A stretch of DNA of 64,000 nt. It comes from Saccopteryx bilineata (Eukaryota; Chordata; Mammalia; Chiroptera; Emballonuridae). The DNA is taken from contig NC_089490.1 in assembly GCF_036850765.1 (NCBI RefSeq), positions 125,330,522 through 125,394,521 of the forward strand, read 5' to 3'. Position numbers and translations under genes: made by a program. This document shows, in pieces, positions 63,502 through 64,000 of the stretch (position 1 is its first letter; the number at the start of each line of letters is the position of its first letter). The notes beneath the pieces were generated by a model. That model saw nothing but the letters and a program-made list of their open reading frames with translations, ran no database searches and was not told the DNA's origin.

Positions 63502-64000
63502 TGTAAAGCCAGTAGTCATGGCCACCATGACAGCCACCTGGCCAGTGCAGATTAGCATTAGATTTAGACAGTCAGTAGTGAAACACCAGAGCCATGAACT
63601 GGTGGGCCATTGCCTTTAATTCTAGCTTGCACCTGGCGGGCAAGTAAAAACACACACTGGGCTCCAAAAGCCACTCATTCAGTGCTCACAAAGCTACTGA
63701 CTTATCCGAGTTTCCTAGAATCAAAGGTTTCTAGCTCACTAGCCTTATTCACCTCTGTTCCTCATCTTCTTCTCTCTGCACAAACTCTGCACAAACTGGC
63801 TTCTCCTTCAGCACTCTGCCATCTTGGCTGCCCCTCCTCTTCTCCACATGGCCTTTCTCTGCTCTCCTCTAGCATGGGCTCCTCCTAGAATGCAATCCCT
63901 CTTCCCCAGAACAACGTGATCTCTCCTTTTAACACATTTTAGCATAAAAAAACCCTTTCCCAACACACATTAATATAATCACACCCATCCCAAGCAAGAA
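63502..64000 (-). repeat. 5' LTR of retroelement 2 (partial)
   Basis: 499 bp seen; the window ends before its outer edge. Similar to 61827-62330. Confidence 0.87.

Larger units (their letters stand above)
61827..64000 (-). mobile_element. Short LTR retroelement 2 (non-autonomous ERV), minus strand, 5' LTR cut by window end
   Basis: LTRs at 61827-62426 (600 bp) and 63502-64000 or beyond are in the same orientation, each ending GGCTTTACA on the minus strand. The 3' LTR starts TGTTGGGCAG. The interior is only 1.08 kb. A PBS-like sequence lies at 63481-63499 and a purine tract at 62427-62440. The LTR sequence is unlike that of retroelement 1, but the interior is homologous in layout and protein. 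Without pol it must use enzymes in trans. Confidence 0.88.

Overview
The window is mammalian nuclear DNA made almost entirely of transposable elements, with no recognisable host gene. The mixture points to a bat (Chiroptera). It holds young L1 LINEs, tRNA-derived VES-type SINEs with clean Pol III boxes, and non-autonomous hAT, piggyBac-like and mariner-like DNA transposons, the kind of young DNA-transposon load known mainly from bats among mammals. Genus cannot be settled from the sequence. The SINE heads look more like those I associate with emballonurids than the vespertilionid or rhinolophid types, but that is a weak impression.

Layout. Positions 1-13735 are one old minus-strand L1 that has been invaded by a 5'-truncated L1 (673-2072), by a full-length 'L1-A' with a 3' transduction (3268-11243, 16-bp target duplication) and by a hAT element (11761-12049). 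L1-A keeps an intact ORF1 and an ORF2 split by one frameshift. A plus-strand truncated L1 follows (13950-16955), then L2/MIR/L1 relics, a 5'-inverted L1 (18671-20130) and a TTAA-flanked piggyBac-like MITE (20299-20550). Positions 21-36 kb are mostly unique-looking DNA with dispersed SINEs, hAT elements, LTR-like pieces and old L1/L2/MIR relics.

Positions 36.8-40.1 kb hold a short minus-strand LTR element (36807-39325) and a solo LTR of the same family. A second full-length minus-strand L1 ('L1-B', 40332-48206, 15-bp target duplication) comes next, with intact ORF1 and a multiply frameshifted ORF2. Two more solo LTRs lie head to tail in opposite orientations near 50 kb. Positions 51-57 kb are SINEs and unique-looking sequence, including one splice-site-flanked 62-bp open segment (57265-57326). 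Positions 58.3-61.3 kb are an old L1 broken by a mariner-like MITE and a SINE. The window ends in a second short LTR element (61827 to beyond 64000).

How the parts work together. The only functional-looking coding capacity belongs to mobile elements. The L1s supply the reverse transcription machinery that the SINEs depend on. The two short LTR elements lack recognisable pol or env, yet both carry related reading frames (membrane segment, charged coiled coil, conserved C-terminal block). The frame is intact at 62774-63463 and decayed by six in-frame stops at 38087-38956. This LTR family, and the differing 5' promoter segments of the two full-length L1s, are the most unusual content here.
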